Shown here: positions 18,287 through 26,196 of the stretch, piece after piece
Layout: the number at the start of each line of letters is the position of its first letter
Position numbering within the stretch: position 1 is the stretch's first letter
Assembly: GCA_013215505.1 (NCBI GenBank)
Contig: JABSQZ010000011.1
Location: 1 to 60,280, forward strand
Reading direction: 5' to 3'
Length of the DNA stretch: 60,280 bases
DNA from: Oceanospirillaceae bacterium
GTDB taxonomy: Bacteria; Pseudomonadota; Gammaproteobacteria; Pseudomonadales; Balneatricaceae
Program-made: the position numbers and the translations under genes
Notes under the pieces: generated by a model
Seen by the model: the letters and a program-made list of their open reading frames with translations, nothing else
Told to the model about the DNA's origin: nothing
Databases searched by the model: none

Positions 18287-19309
18287 ATGCAAGCAACTGC
18301 TCTTTTTCACCTTCTCGGTATCCTCACTTGGCAATTATTGGTAATGACTTCATTTTTTAGCGAATACTGGTCCGACCTCAGCCAACTTTTCAGTAACTCC
18401 CAACAGCGACTCTACTTCGGCTATCTACTTTGTGCAGCCATCATTGCTTTTATCTGGTTAAATAATACCGGCCAAAACCTTAAGCACAGCCTGATCCAAG
18501 CGACGGGTTTTAAACACTGGTTCTCTCAATCTGCACTTGCCGATTACAAACTGATTTTAATCAACAAAATAATTTTTTTACTGATGCTGCCGCTATTAGT
18601 CACTAAGCTGGCGATCGCCACCGCCATGTTTGAGTTGATGCATCAGAGCTTTAGTCAGCGCAGCAGCATCGATAACGACCTCCCTGTCTGGCTGATAATT
18701 TCCGCCTTCACCTTATTTGTTTTTCTGCTGGATGACTTTGCCAGGTTTTATTTGCACAAGTTAATGCATCAAATCCCCTGGTTGTGGGAGTTCCATAAGA
18801 CCCATCACAGTGCCACCTCCATGACCCCATTGACGGTACTGCGCACACATCCGATTGAGGGAATTATCTTTTCCCTACGCAGCGCCTTAGTACAAGGCTT
18901 TAGCATTGCGCTTTTTATATATTTCTTCGCCGGCAAAGTAGACCTATACACAGTTTTGCAGGTTAATGTACTGGTGTTTGCCTTTAACGTTGCCGGGGCC
19001 AACTTACGCCACAGCCATGTCGCTATTTACTACTGGCGCTGGCTGGAAACGATCATCATCTCTCCGGCACAACACCAGATACACCACTCAACCCAACCCA
19101 GGCACTACAACAAAAACTATGGGGCTATTTTGGCTATCTGGGACAAAATTTCAAGCAGCCACTGTTACTCCGAACCTGAGCATAAATTGCAATTTGGTCT
19201 AAATAGAATGCAGGCGAGCAGCGAACATAACTTATACGCACTGTACCTTGCAGCATTTATTAACATATTCGCCGACTGTAAGCGTTTCATCAGACAACTA
19301 AGCCAATAG
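18287..19309 (+). CDS. Sterol desaturase/fatty-acid hydroxylase family membrane protein
   Basis: The 340-residue membrane protein has at least four hydrophobic segments (about residues 1-20, 45-60, 95-120 and 140-165). It carries the histidine motifs of the integral-membrane di-iron hydroxylase superfamily: HKLMH (about 158-162), HKTHH (about 170-174) and QIHHS near 263-267. These bind a di-iron centre that oxidises lipid C-H bonds; the substrate cannot be read from sequence. No convincing ribosome-binding site precedes the ATG at 18287, and the hairpin just upstream could affect its translation. It sits between an exported putative iron-linked protein and a ferric-iron importer. Confidence 0.85.
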   Translation: MQATALFHLLGILTWQLLVMTSFFSEYWSDLSQLFSNSQQRLYFGYLLCAAIIAFIWLNNTGQNLKHSLIQATGFKHWFSQSALADYKLILINKIIFLLMLPLLVTKLAIATAMFELMHQSFSQRSSIDNDLPVWLIISAFTLFVFLLDDFARFYLHKLMHQIPWLWEFHKTHHSATSMTPLTVLRTHPIEGIIFSLRSALVQGFSIALFIYFFAGKVDLYTVLQVNVLVFAFNVAGANLRHSHVAIYYWRWLETIIISPAQHQIHHSTQPRHYNKNYGAILAIWDKISSSHCYSEPEHKLQFGLNRMQASSEHNLYALYLAAFINIFADCKRFIRQLSQ

Positions 19310-19372
19310 TTTCTTTTATCTCAACTCTTTATTTTTCAACTACACTGATCTAAGCGATTCTTGTATACAAAT

Positions 19373-19391
19373 CAAAACAATTATCATTTAT
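19373..19391. promoter_or_regulatory. Candidate Fur box upstream of fbpA
   Basis: The 19 bases include the core AATTATCATT and match one orientation of the Fur consensus at about 12 of 19 positions by hand. The site lies 47-65 bp before the fbpA start, where a repressor would overlap the promoter. The match is only moderate. Confidence 0.42.
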
Positions 19392-19437
19392 AATCAACGC
19401 AATATCCCAGTCTCTCAATAATCTATAAGAGCTCACG

Positions 19438-20469
19438 ATGATTAAAAACTTCTGTACTACATTTCTGTTACTAGCCACCACCGCCAGTATCTTAACGTCA
19501 CAAACAGTGCTGGCTAACGGTGAAGTTAATGTGTATTCGGCGAGAAAAGAAGCGCTGATAAAACCTCTGTTAGATAAATTTTCACAAAGTACCGGTATCA
19601 ACGTCAACCTGATTACCGGCAAAGCAGATGCACTACTACAGCGCCTGAAGATAGAAGGCAAGGCCAGCCCCGCGGATATTTTTATCACCGTAGATGCCGG
19701 TCGTTTACATCGCGCCAAACAAGCGGGTGTATTACAACCCATCGATAGCGCTGTTCTGAACAAAAACATTCCCGCACACCTTCGTGACGCAGACAACCTA
19801 TGGTTTGGCTTATCACAGCGCGCCAGGACCATCTTCTACGCCGTTGATCGAGTGAACCCCTCCGAACTGTCCAGTTACGAAGATTTAGCCTCTAGCCAAT
19901 GGCGAGGCCGAATTTGCTTGCGAAGCTCCAACAATATTTACAATCAATCGCTGGTCGCCTCTATGATCGAGAATATCGGCGCTGACAAAACTGAAACTTG
20001 GGCGAAACAGATAGTTGCCAATATGGCCAAGCCCCCTTCTGGGGGTGATACAGATCAACTCAAAGCCGTGGCAGCAGGTGTATGTGATATTACCATCGCC
20101 AATACCTACTACTACGGACGCTTAAGTAACAGCACCAGCAACAGCGATCAACAGCTGGTAAAAAAGGTAAAAATCTTCTGGCCAAACCAAGACAACCGCG
20201 GGGTACACATGAATGTCAGCGGTGCCGGTGTGACTAAATTCGCTAAGCACAAAGAAAATGCCATTAAGTTAATTGAGTTTATGTCTTCTGCTGAATCTCA
20301 AGCCTGGTATGCGGCAGTTAATAGTGAGTTCCCGGTCTTGAAAAGCGCGGAGATTTCAGCGACCCTAAAAAGCTGGGGGGGATTTTCAACGGATCCTATC
20401 CCACTTAATAAGCTCGGCGAAAACAACCGCTCTGCAGTAGAACTTATGGACAGAGCAGGCTGGAAATAG
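19438..20469 (+). CDS. fbpA: Ferric-iron-binding periplasmic protein FbpA/FutA
   Basis: The 343-residue protein has a Sec signal peptide ending near VLA at residue 26 and then the FbpA start NVYSARKEALIKPLLDKF. Typical motifs follow: TGKADALLQRLKIEG near 60, ADIFITVDAGRLHRAKQAG near 81, and the iron-ligand tyrosines in NTYYYGRL near 222-229. It captures Fe(III) in the periplasm for the permease and ATPase encoded next. A hairpin with a T run after the gene probably limits transcription into the permease gene, giving more binding protein than transporter. Confidence 0.92.
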   Translation: MIKNFCTTFLLLATTASILTSQTVLANGEVNVYSARKEALIKPLLDKFSQSTGINVNLITGKADALLQRLKIEGKASPADIFITVDAGRLHRAKQAGVLQPIDSAVLNKNIPAHLRDADNLWFGLSQRARTIFYAVDRVNPSELSSYEDLASSQWRGRICLRSSNNIYNQSLVASMIENIGADKTETWAKQIVANMAKPPSGGDTDQLKAVAAGVCDITIANTYYYGRLSNSTSNSDQQLVKKVKIFWPNQDNRGVHMNVSGAGVTKFAKHKENAIKLIEFMSSAESQAWYAAVNSEFPVLKSAEISATLKSWGGFSTDPIPLNKLGENNRSAVELMDRAGWK

Positions 20470-20486
20470 GTAAAAAACGAACTCTC

Positions 20487-20523
20487 GACGCCGGGCAATT
20501 ATGTTAAGCTTAGCGTCTTTTTT
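20487..20523 (+). terminator. Leaky terminator between fbpA and fbpB
   Basis: GACGC (20487-20491) pairs with GCGTC (20513-20517), which is followed directly by six T. The loop is about 21 bases and contains TAAGCTTA. The short stem suggests partial termination inside the operon. Confidence 0.55.
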
Positions 20524-20545
20524 CTAACGACTTATAATACGACTG

Positions 20546-22219
20546 ATGATAGCTAAAGCACTAAATTATAAAACCTTTAATTGGCTCAGTGGTTGCGCCC
20601 TGCTGATTGCTGTGACTTTGTCACTGCCGATTTTTGTTGTCTCCAGTTCAATTTTTAGCGGCTTTGGCCCCACCTGGGCGCACCTGGCAGACACTGTATT
20701 ATCCGATTATGTGATCAACTCGCTACTACTATTGCTTGGAGTAGCCACTGGTAGTTTGCTATTAGGGGTGCCAGCCGCTTGGTTTACCAGTGTTTGCCAA
20801 TTCAGGGGCAAGAACCTGCTCACTTGGATGCTGCTGTTACCTCTGGCCTTTCCCGCTTATATAGTCGCTTACACTTATACCGGACTGCTGGATTTTGCCG
20901 GCCCAGTGCAAAGCTTTATCAGAGAGGTCAGCGGTTTAAGATATGGAGAGTACTGGTTTTTCGAAATCCGCTCGCTACCCGGTGCCGCTTTGATGCTCAC
21001 CTTAGTCCTCTACCCCTACGTATATCTACTGGCCCGGGCCGCCTTCCTGCAACAATCAACCAACTCACTGGAAGTGTGCCGTACTTTAGGCTACAACCGC
21101 TGGCAGTCTTTTTTTCACTTGTCTCTACCTATGGCGCGACCAGCTATTATTGCTGGGCTAACATTAGCGCTGATGGAAACCTTGGCTGATTATGGGACGG
21201 TACAATTCTTTGGAGTCAGCACTTTTACCACCGGAATCTTTCGTACCTTTTACGGCTTAGGTGATGCCACAGCAGCCGCCCAACTGGCCTCTTTGCTACT
21301 GACTTTTGTCGCTGTATTAATCATCTTGGAACGCTATTCCAGACGACAAAATCGCTACCATTCAAACTCTGAACAACGTGCTGCTGCCGCTTTAATTCAG
21401 CTATCGAAGAAAGATACTTGTTATGTTTGGCTGATTTGTTTTACGCCGATCTTGTTTGGCTTTGTAATACCTGCTGCGGTATTAGGCTACTGGTCTGTTG
21501 CTGAGGCGGTATTTGAAGCTCGCTCGTTCTTTTCACTGGCCTGGAACTCTTTTTACTTAGCCTTCAGCGCTGCCATTATCGCAGTGTTACTGTCCCTACT
21601 GTTGGCTTACGCCAAAAGACTGAAAAGCAACCCTCTGGTGATCAGTGCGGTAACTGTTTCAGGCCTTGGTTACGCCCTCCCCGGCACTATTATTGCCATA
21701 GGAATTATCATTCCACTGGCCTGGTTGGACCATAGATTGATTGATGCCTTTGACTGGCTTTTTGACGTTGAAGTCGGCTTAATATTTTCAGGCAGCTTAT
21801 TTGCATTACTGTTTGCCTATACCGTTAGATTTCTGGCAGTTTCAATGGGCGCAGTGCAAACAGGTTTAGATAAAATAAAACCTAACATTGACAACGCCGC
21901 CAGATCTTTAGGCAACACCAACGCAAAAGTACTGCAGTTAATTCATATACCACTGATGCGCAGCTCACTGTTAACCGCACTCTTGATAGTATTTGTCGAT
22001 GTGTTAAAAGAGTTACCCGCCACCTTGATTTTACGGCCCTTTAACTTTAATACTTTAGCAGTGCACGCATTCGAGCTGGCCTCTGATGAAAGGCTGATAG
22101 ATGCGGCACCTGCCTCGTTAATGATAGTTGCGGTCGGACTACTGCCGGTTATTTTACTTAGCCGATCAATCTCTAAAAGACCAGCCATATCCTCTGCACA
22201 AGGGAATCAAAAGCAATGA
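20546..22219 (+). CDS. fbpB: Ferric-iron ABC permease FbpB
   Basis: The 557-residue inner-membrane protein consists of two fused permease halves, as in FbpB/SfuB, with about 12 hydrophobic helices. EAA-type loops occur in both halves: NSLEVCRTLGYNRWQSFFHL near 171-190 and NIDNAARSLGNTNAKVLQL near 450-470. It forms the whole membrane channel for Fe(III) delivered by FbpA. The stop overlaps the start of the ATPase gene (ATGA), so the two are translationally coupled. Confidence 0.93.
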   Translation: MIAKALNYKTFNWLSGCALLIAVTLSLPIFVVSSSIFSGFGPTWAHLADTVLSDYVINSLLLLLGVATGSLLLGVPAAWFTSVCQFRGKNLLTWMLLLPLAFPAYIVAYTYTGLLDFAGPVQSFIREVSGLRYGEYWFFEIRSLPGAALMLTLVLYPYVYLLARAAFLQQSTNSLEVCRTLGYNRWQSFFHLSLPMARPAIIAGLTLALMETLADYGTVQFFGVSTFTTGIFRTFYGLGDATAAAQLASLLLTFVAVLIILERYSRRQNRYHSNSEQRAAAALIQLSKKDTCYVWLICFTPILFGFVIPAAVLGYWSVAEAVFEARSFFSLAWNSFYLAFSAAIIAVLLSLLLAYAKRLKSNPLVISAVTVSGLGYALPGTIIAIGIIIPLAWLDHRLIDAFDWLFDVEVGLIFSGSLFALLFAYTVRFLAVSMGAVQTGLDKIKPNIDNAARSLGNTNAKVLQLIHIPLMRSSLLTALLIVFVDVLKELPATLILRPFNFNTLAVHAFELASDERLIDAAPASLMIVAVGLLPVILLSRSISKRPAISSAQGNQKQ

Positions 22220-23289
22220 ACGCAGCCCTGCAATTGACCAGTAACAATTTGCTTGAATTACGAGATATCTGCGTCGGTTATGGCCAGCAGGTTGTTATTA
22301 ACAAGGTTTCCCTGAATATCGAAAAGGGTGAAATCGGCTGTTTACTAGGCCCTAGCGGCTGCGGCAAATCGACACTGCTCAGAGCTATTGCCGGTTTTGA
22401 GCCGGTACGACAAGGTGTTATTCAACTCTGCACTAAAACCATTTCTGAAACACACAATACCTTGGCCCCGGAGCACCGCAACATTGGCATGGTGTTTCAG
22501 GATGTAGCTCTGTTCCCGCATTTAAGCATTGAACAAAATGTCGCTTTCGGCATTAAAAAATTAGCTGCAGCTCAACGCAAAGAGAGAGTACAACAGCTGT
22601 TGCACCTTGTGGGCCTTAGCGATTCGGCGAAACGTTATCCACATGAACTCTCTGGCGGTCAACAACAACGCATTGCTCTGGCCCGTGCACTGGCACCTAA
22701 ACCAAAATTAATTTTGCTGGATGAGCCTTTTTCCGGACTAGATGCAAAACTGCGGGAAACATTAGTGCCACAAGTGCGTGACATATTAAAACAGGAACAA
22801 GTGAGTGCCCTGATGGTTAGCCACGATCAAGCCGAAGCGTTTGCTATCGCCGATAAAATTGCTGTGATGCATAAAGGAGAAATCCACCAATGGGATAACG
22901 CCTATAACAGTTACCACCGTCCAGCGACAAAGTTTGTCGCTAGTTTTATCGGCAAAAGTAAGTTTCTCACTGCTACCACTTTGTGCGAACACTGCATAGA
23001 GACACCGCTGGGGAAACTAGAATCAAAATCACCTCATGGTTATACTGCCGGAGAAAAGGTCGAAGTGCTGATACGTTTAGATGATGTCGAGCACGACCCA
23101 AGCGCCCCGCACTTCGGCACAGTCACCCAGAAAAACTTTCACGGCTCATATTTCACTTACGAGATAACTTTGGCTGATGGTAGCCAATTATTATGTAGCA
23201 CCCCGGCCCACTATAGCTTCAAACACGACATTGGCGACCAGTTCAATATTAAACTGAGCATGGAACATTTGGTGCTATTTACTCGATGA
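22216..23289 (+). CDS. fbpC: Ferric-iron ABC ATPase FbpC
   Basis: The 357-residue ATPase has Walker A GPSGCGKST (about residues 44-52), Q-loop VFQDVALFPH, signature LSGGQQQRIALARAL (about 143), Walker B LILLDEPFSGLD and switch histidine VSHDQ, all canonical. A TOBE-like C-terminal domain (about 250-357) is typical of the FbpC/PotA group. It powers iron import through FbpB. The gene overlaps fbpB by 4 bases and, unexpectedly, overlaps rsmE by 4 bases as well. Confidence 0.93.
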   Translation: MNAALQLTSNNLLELRDICVGYGQQVVINKVSLNIEKGEIGCLLGPSGCGKSTLLRAIAGFEPVRQGVIQLCTKTISETHNTLAPEHRNIGMVFQDVALFPHLSIEQNVAFGIKKLAAAQRKERVQQLLHLVGLSDSAKRYPHELSGGQQQRIALARALAPKPKLILLDEPFSGLDAKLRETLVPQVRDILKQEQVSALMVSHDQAEAFAIADKIAVMHKGEIHQWDNAYNSYHRPATKFVASFIGKSKFLTATTLCEHCIETPLGKLESKSPHGYTAGEKVEVLIRLDDVEHDPSAPHFGTVTQKNFHGSYFTYEITLADGSQLLCSTPAHYSFKHDIGDQFNIKLSMEHLVLFTR

Positions 23290-23999
23290 ATTTAATACTA
23301 GTTACACCCTCTGACTTTATCAGTGAAGATGAAGTGTACTTGTCCGACCGACGCTTTCAACATATCCAACAAATTCACCGCGCTAAACTTGAGCAGAGAC
23401 TTAAAGTAGGGATGCTAAATGGCAACAGTGGTTACGGCGAGATCACTGCCATCAATGATCAGGGCATAACACTAAAACTGACTCTCACTGATGAACCACT
23501 TCGAGCAGTGCCGCTGACTCTGTTACTGGCGTTACCCAGACCGAAAATGCTCAAACGGATATTGCAGTCCACGGCGGCCCTGGGTATTAAAGAGATCTAT
23601 CTGATCAACAGCTATAAAGTGGATAAAAGTTATTGGTCAACGCCGGTGCTGCATGAAGAATCTATACATCAACAGCTGTTATTGGGCCTGGAACAATCTG
23701 GCGACACGTTATTACCTAAGGTACATTTGCGTAAAAGATTTAAACCTTTTGTCGAGGACGAACTCGAGGCCATTGCCGCTGACAGCCAAAAGCTACTCGC
23801 CCACCCCTACCAAGCTCAGACATGCCCTGACAGTTCCAAGCAAAAAACTACACTCGCCATAGGCCCCGAAGGGGGTTTTATAGAGTACGAAGTGGCTAAA
23901 TTACAGCAGTTGGGTTTTAATTCAATTAGCCTTGGTCAGCGAATTCTGAAGGTGGAGTCCGCCATTTGTGTGGCAATCGCCAAGTTATGCAATATCTAA
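23286..23999 (+). CDS. rsmE: 16S rRNA m3U1498 methyltransferase
   Basis: RsmE methylates N3 of U1498 in 16S rRNA using S-adenosylmethionine. The 237-residue SPOUT-type protein has the N-terminal PUA-like domain (about 1-70) and the knot with LLALPRPKMLKRILQSTAALGIKEI (written in two parts: LLALPRPKMLKRI and LQSTAALGIKEI, about 80-104), the SAM loop IGPEGGF near 196-202 and SLGQRILKVESA near 217-228. Its start overlaps the fbpC stop (ATGA), so it is probably expressed partly from the iron operon. It converges with ampD. Confidence 0.95.
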   Translation: MNLILVTPSDFISEDEVYLSDRRFQHIQQIHRAKLEQRLKVGMLNGNSGYGEITAINDQGITLKLTLTDEPLRAVPLTLLLALPRPKMLKRILQSTAALGIKEIYLINSYKVDKSYWSTPVLHEESIHQQLLLGLEQSGDTLLPKVHLRKRFKPFVEDELEAIAADSQKLLAHPYQAQTCPDSSKQKTTLAIGPEGGFIEYEVAKLQQLGFNSISLGQRILKVESAICVAIAKLCNI

Positions 24000-24018
24000 A
24001 CTATTGTATGGTCAGCGG

Positions 24019-24588
24019 TTAACTATCAGACAGCAGCTCAGACCACAACTGTCGGTATTCCCGCCAAGAAAAGTAGGGACCTGGGTCTGTTTTACGCCCT
24101 GGAGCTATCTCGCTGTGAGCGACAGTGCTCTGCGCATCGATGCGCGGATAGTGTTTTTGTATTAAGGCGCTGATCTCTGCCAATACGCGATATTGAATCT
24201 CTGTATACTTACAGTCATCAGTTCCCTCCAGCTCAATACCTATTGAAAAATCATTACAGTTGTTGCGATTTAAGTAATTTGAGACTCCAGCGTGCCATGC
24301 GCGCCAGTTAAAATTCACAAATTGGATCACCTCTCCTTCTCTTGTGATCAACAGGTGTGCCGAAACATACAACCCTTCAAGCTCTGAAAAAGACGGATGC
24401 GCTGAGTAATCCAAATTGTTTTGGAAAAAACGCTGTATGTGCCCCCCACCAAATTCACCTGCAGGCAAGCTAATGTTGTGTATCACCAATAATTCAACCG
24501 GGCTCTGCGCCGGGCGTAAATTAAAGTTGGGTGAGGGTAATTGCTGCGCCCCGCGCAAGACACCCTCAACGATTGAATATTTCTGCAC
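24019..24588 (-). CDS. ampD: AmpD, anhydro-muropeptide amidase
   Basis: This cytoplasmic zinc amidase cuts the peptide from 1,6-anhydroMurNAc-peptides imported by AmpG. The 189-residue protein has the amidase-2 fold: first zinc histidine in LLVIHNISLPAGEFGGG (about residues 33-49), YVSAHLLITREGEV near 72-85, WHAGVS near 103, and the second site VAHSEIAPGRKTDPGPYF near 157-174 with His, Lys and Asp. Loss of AmpD in other gammaproteobacteria induces AmpC; no ampC or ampR is in this window. It diverges from nadC over a 73-bp gap. Confidence 0.94.
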   Translation of the reverse strand: MQKYSIVEGVLRGAQQLPSPNFNLRPAQSPVELLVIHNISLPAGEFGGGHIQRFFQNNLDYSAHPSFSELEGLYVSAHLLITREGEVIQFVNFNWRAWHAGVSNYLNRNNCNDFSIGIELEGTDDCKYTEIQYRVLAEISALIQKHYPRIDAQSTVAHSEIAPGRKTDPGPYFSWREYRQLWSELLSDS

Positions 24589-24661
24589 CTATTTTTTCCT
24601 CAGCGGCAATATTTCAGATAGTATAGGCAAAAATATTAACGATCACTAGCAAGGGTGAAAA

Positions 24662-25501
24662 ATGTCTCTGGACTCAGCATTACAAGCAATAGTTAAAAAA
24701 AATGTGCGCACTGCGTTAGAGGAAGACATTGGCTCCGGTGATATTACCGCCAGCCTGATACCCGGTCGGCAACAAGCTACGGCACAAGTGATCACTCGCC
24801 AACAAGCAGTGATCTGCGGTATCGCCTGGGTCGATGAAGTATTTCGCCAGGTGGATCCGGATCTTTCAATCGAATGGCAAGTTAAAGACGGCGATAAAGT
24901 GACTGCCAATCAAGTACTTTTCACTTGTACAGGCTCCGCTAGCTCACTACTCACCGCCGAGCGCTGCGCTTTAAACTTTATGCAAACATTATCGGGCACT
25001 GCCACTATCAGCCAGTTTTATGCCGACATGGTCGCAGGCACTCAGGTAACTTTATTAGATACCCGCAAGACAATCCCGGGACTACGCAGCGCACAAAAAT
25101 ATGCCGTCACTTGCGGAGGTTGTCACAATCACCGTATCGGTTTGTTTGATGCATTTCTGATTAAAGAAAACCATATCATGGCCTGCGGGGGCATAGCAGA
25201 GTCAGTCCGTGCTGCCCATAAGCTGGCACCGGGGAAAAAGGTCGAGATTGAAGTAGAAACCATGAAGCAGCTTGAACAAGCTGTAGCGGCTGAAGCTGAT
25301 ATAGTCATGCTGGATAACTTTAGCTTTGAAATGATGCACGAAGCAGTTAAATGGGTGGATAGCAGAGTCAAGCTGGAAGCTTCAGGTAATATCAGCGATG
25401 CTACATTAGTAGCGACCGCTGAAACCGGGGTAGATTATATTTCTATTGGCGCATTGACAAAGCATTGCCAGGCGGTAGATCTATCTATGCGGTTTGTATG
25501 A
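24662..25501 (+). CDS. nadC: Nicotinate-nucleotide pyrophosphorylase (carboxylating)
   Basis: NadC converts quinolinate and PRPP to nicotinate mononucleotide, CO2 and pyrophosphate in de novo NAD synthesis. The 279-residue protein shows the type II PRTase features: [14 protein letters not shown] near 20-33, [17 protein letters not shown] near 96-112, [22 protein letters not shown] near 137-158 (quoted as [12 protein letters not shown] and KYAVTCGG), and KVEIEVET near 196. The ampD-nadC divergence beside pilA is a common gammaproteobacterial arrangement. Confidence 0.95.
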   Translation: MSLDSALQAIVKKNVRTALEEDIGSGDITASLIPGRQQATAQVITRQQAVICGIAWVDEVFRQVDPDLSIEWQVKDGDKVTANQVLFTCTGSASSLLTAERCALNFMQTLSGTATISQFYADMVAGTQVTLLDTRKTIPGLRSAQKYAVTCGGCHNHRIGLFDAFLIKENHIMACGGIAESVRAAHKLAPGKKVEIEVETMKQLEQAVAAEADIVMLDNFSFEMMHEAVKWVDSRVKLEASGNISDATLVATAETGVDYISIGALTKHCQAVDLSMRFV

Positions 25502-25511
25502 AGTTCAAAGA

Positions 25512-25535
25512 CAGTGTAGGGACAAACCTACACTG
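25512..25535. terminator. Hairpin between convergent nadC and pilA
   Basis: Perfect 9-bp stem CAGTGTAGG / CCTACACTG around the loop GACAAA, 10 bp after the nadC stop and 10 bp beyond the pilA stop. It has no strong T tract. It probably ends or protects both transcripts. Confidence 0.7.
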
Positions 25536-25545
25536 GTGCTAATAA

Positions 25546-25971
25546 TTATCTACAAGTTGCAGGCACAATTGAATTACTCAATGTATTTGTACAAGTCCAA
25601 GTAATGCTTCCTGTATTATCAGCCGGTGTCAGAACAATGGTTCCAGCACCACCTGCAAAAACAGCAGCGTTAAAAATCACAGTGATAACGCCACCAGATG
25701 CACCTCCAACAGTTACACTAGTAACAGCATTACCACTGATATCAGTGTTAGTTGGCAAGCCAGCAGAAGCGTTATTAGCCGGAAAAACTCCTGCAGAGGC
25801 AAAGTATTCAACTACCGCGGTTTTTGCTCCCGCTGCCAGTGATAATCCTTCAGAGACTTTAGCTCGCTTGGTATAATCTTGATAAGCTGGTAGTGCAATC
25901 GCTGCTAAAATTCCGATGATCGCCACTACGATCATCAATTCAATTAAAGTAAAACCTTGTTGCTTTTTCAT
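25546..25971 (-). CDS. pilA: Type IV pilin PilA
   Basis: Major pilin of the type IVa class (141 residues). The short leader MKKQQG is followed by [20 protein letters not shown], the class III signal cut by PilD after Gly6, with Glu5 of the mature protein present. The two C-terminal cysteines in WTCTNT and PATCR would form the usual disulfide loop. The variable region is Ala-, Gly- and Val-rich. It is divergent from pilB. A TATAAT-like -10 lies on the minus strand at 26078-26083, about 110 bp upstream of the start, without a clear -35. Confidence 0.96.
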   Translation of the reverse strand: MKKQQGFTLIELMIVVAIIGILAAIALPAYQDYTKRAKVSEGLSLAAGAKTAVVEYFASAGVFPANNASAGLPTNTDISGNAVTSVTVGGASGGVITVIFNAAVFAGGAGTIVLTPADNTGSITWTCTNTLSNSIVPATCR

Positions 25972-26196
25972 GCTTTGCTCTCCAACTGTCTTCTGTTGTT
26001 TATTATGTAAGGTTAGACATCAGTTTTGATTAAGTCCAACTTTATTAGAAATTAACTAATAGCACTTGCTGGGCGCCATTATATAAGCAGATACTAGCAT
26101 TGAACAGATGATTGTTTTGCTTTTTTTCGTTATTATTCCATACTTTAATTACTTTTCTTAAGAACATTATAAATTTTGGTCAAAGGAGCTAACAGA

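Noticed and set aside
26050-26090. Possible sigma-54 promoter for pilA on the minus strand (TGGCGC followed by a GC)
   Set aside because: The GG and GC elements are 12 bp apart instead of the required 10, and the TTGC part is absent. A sigma-70-like TATAAT in the same place is more plausible.
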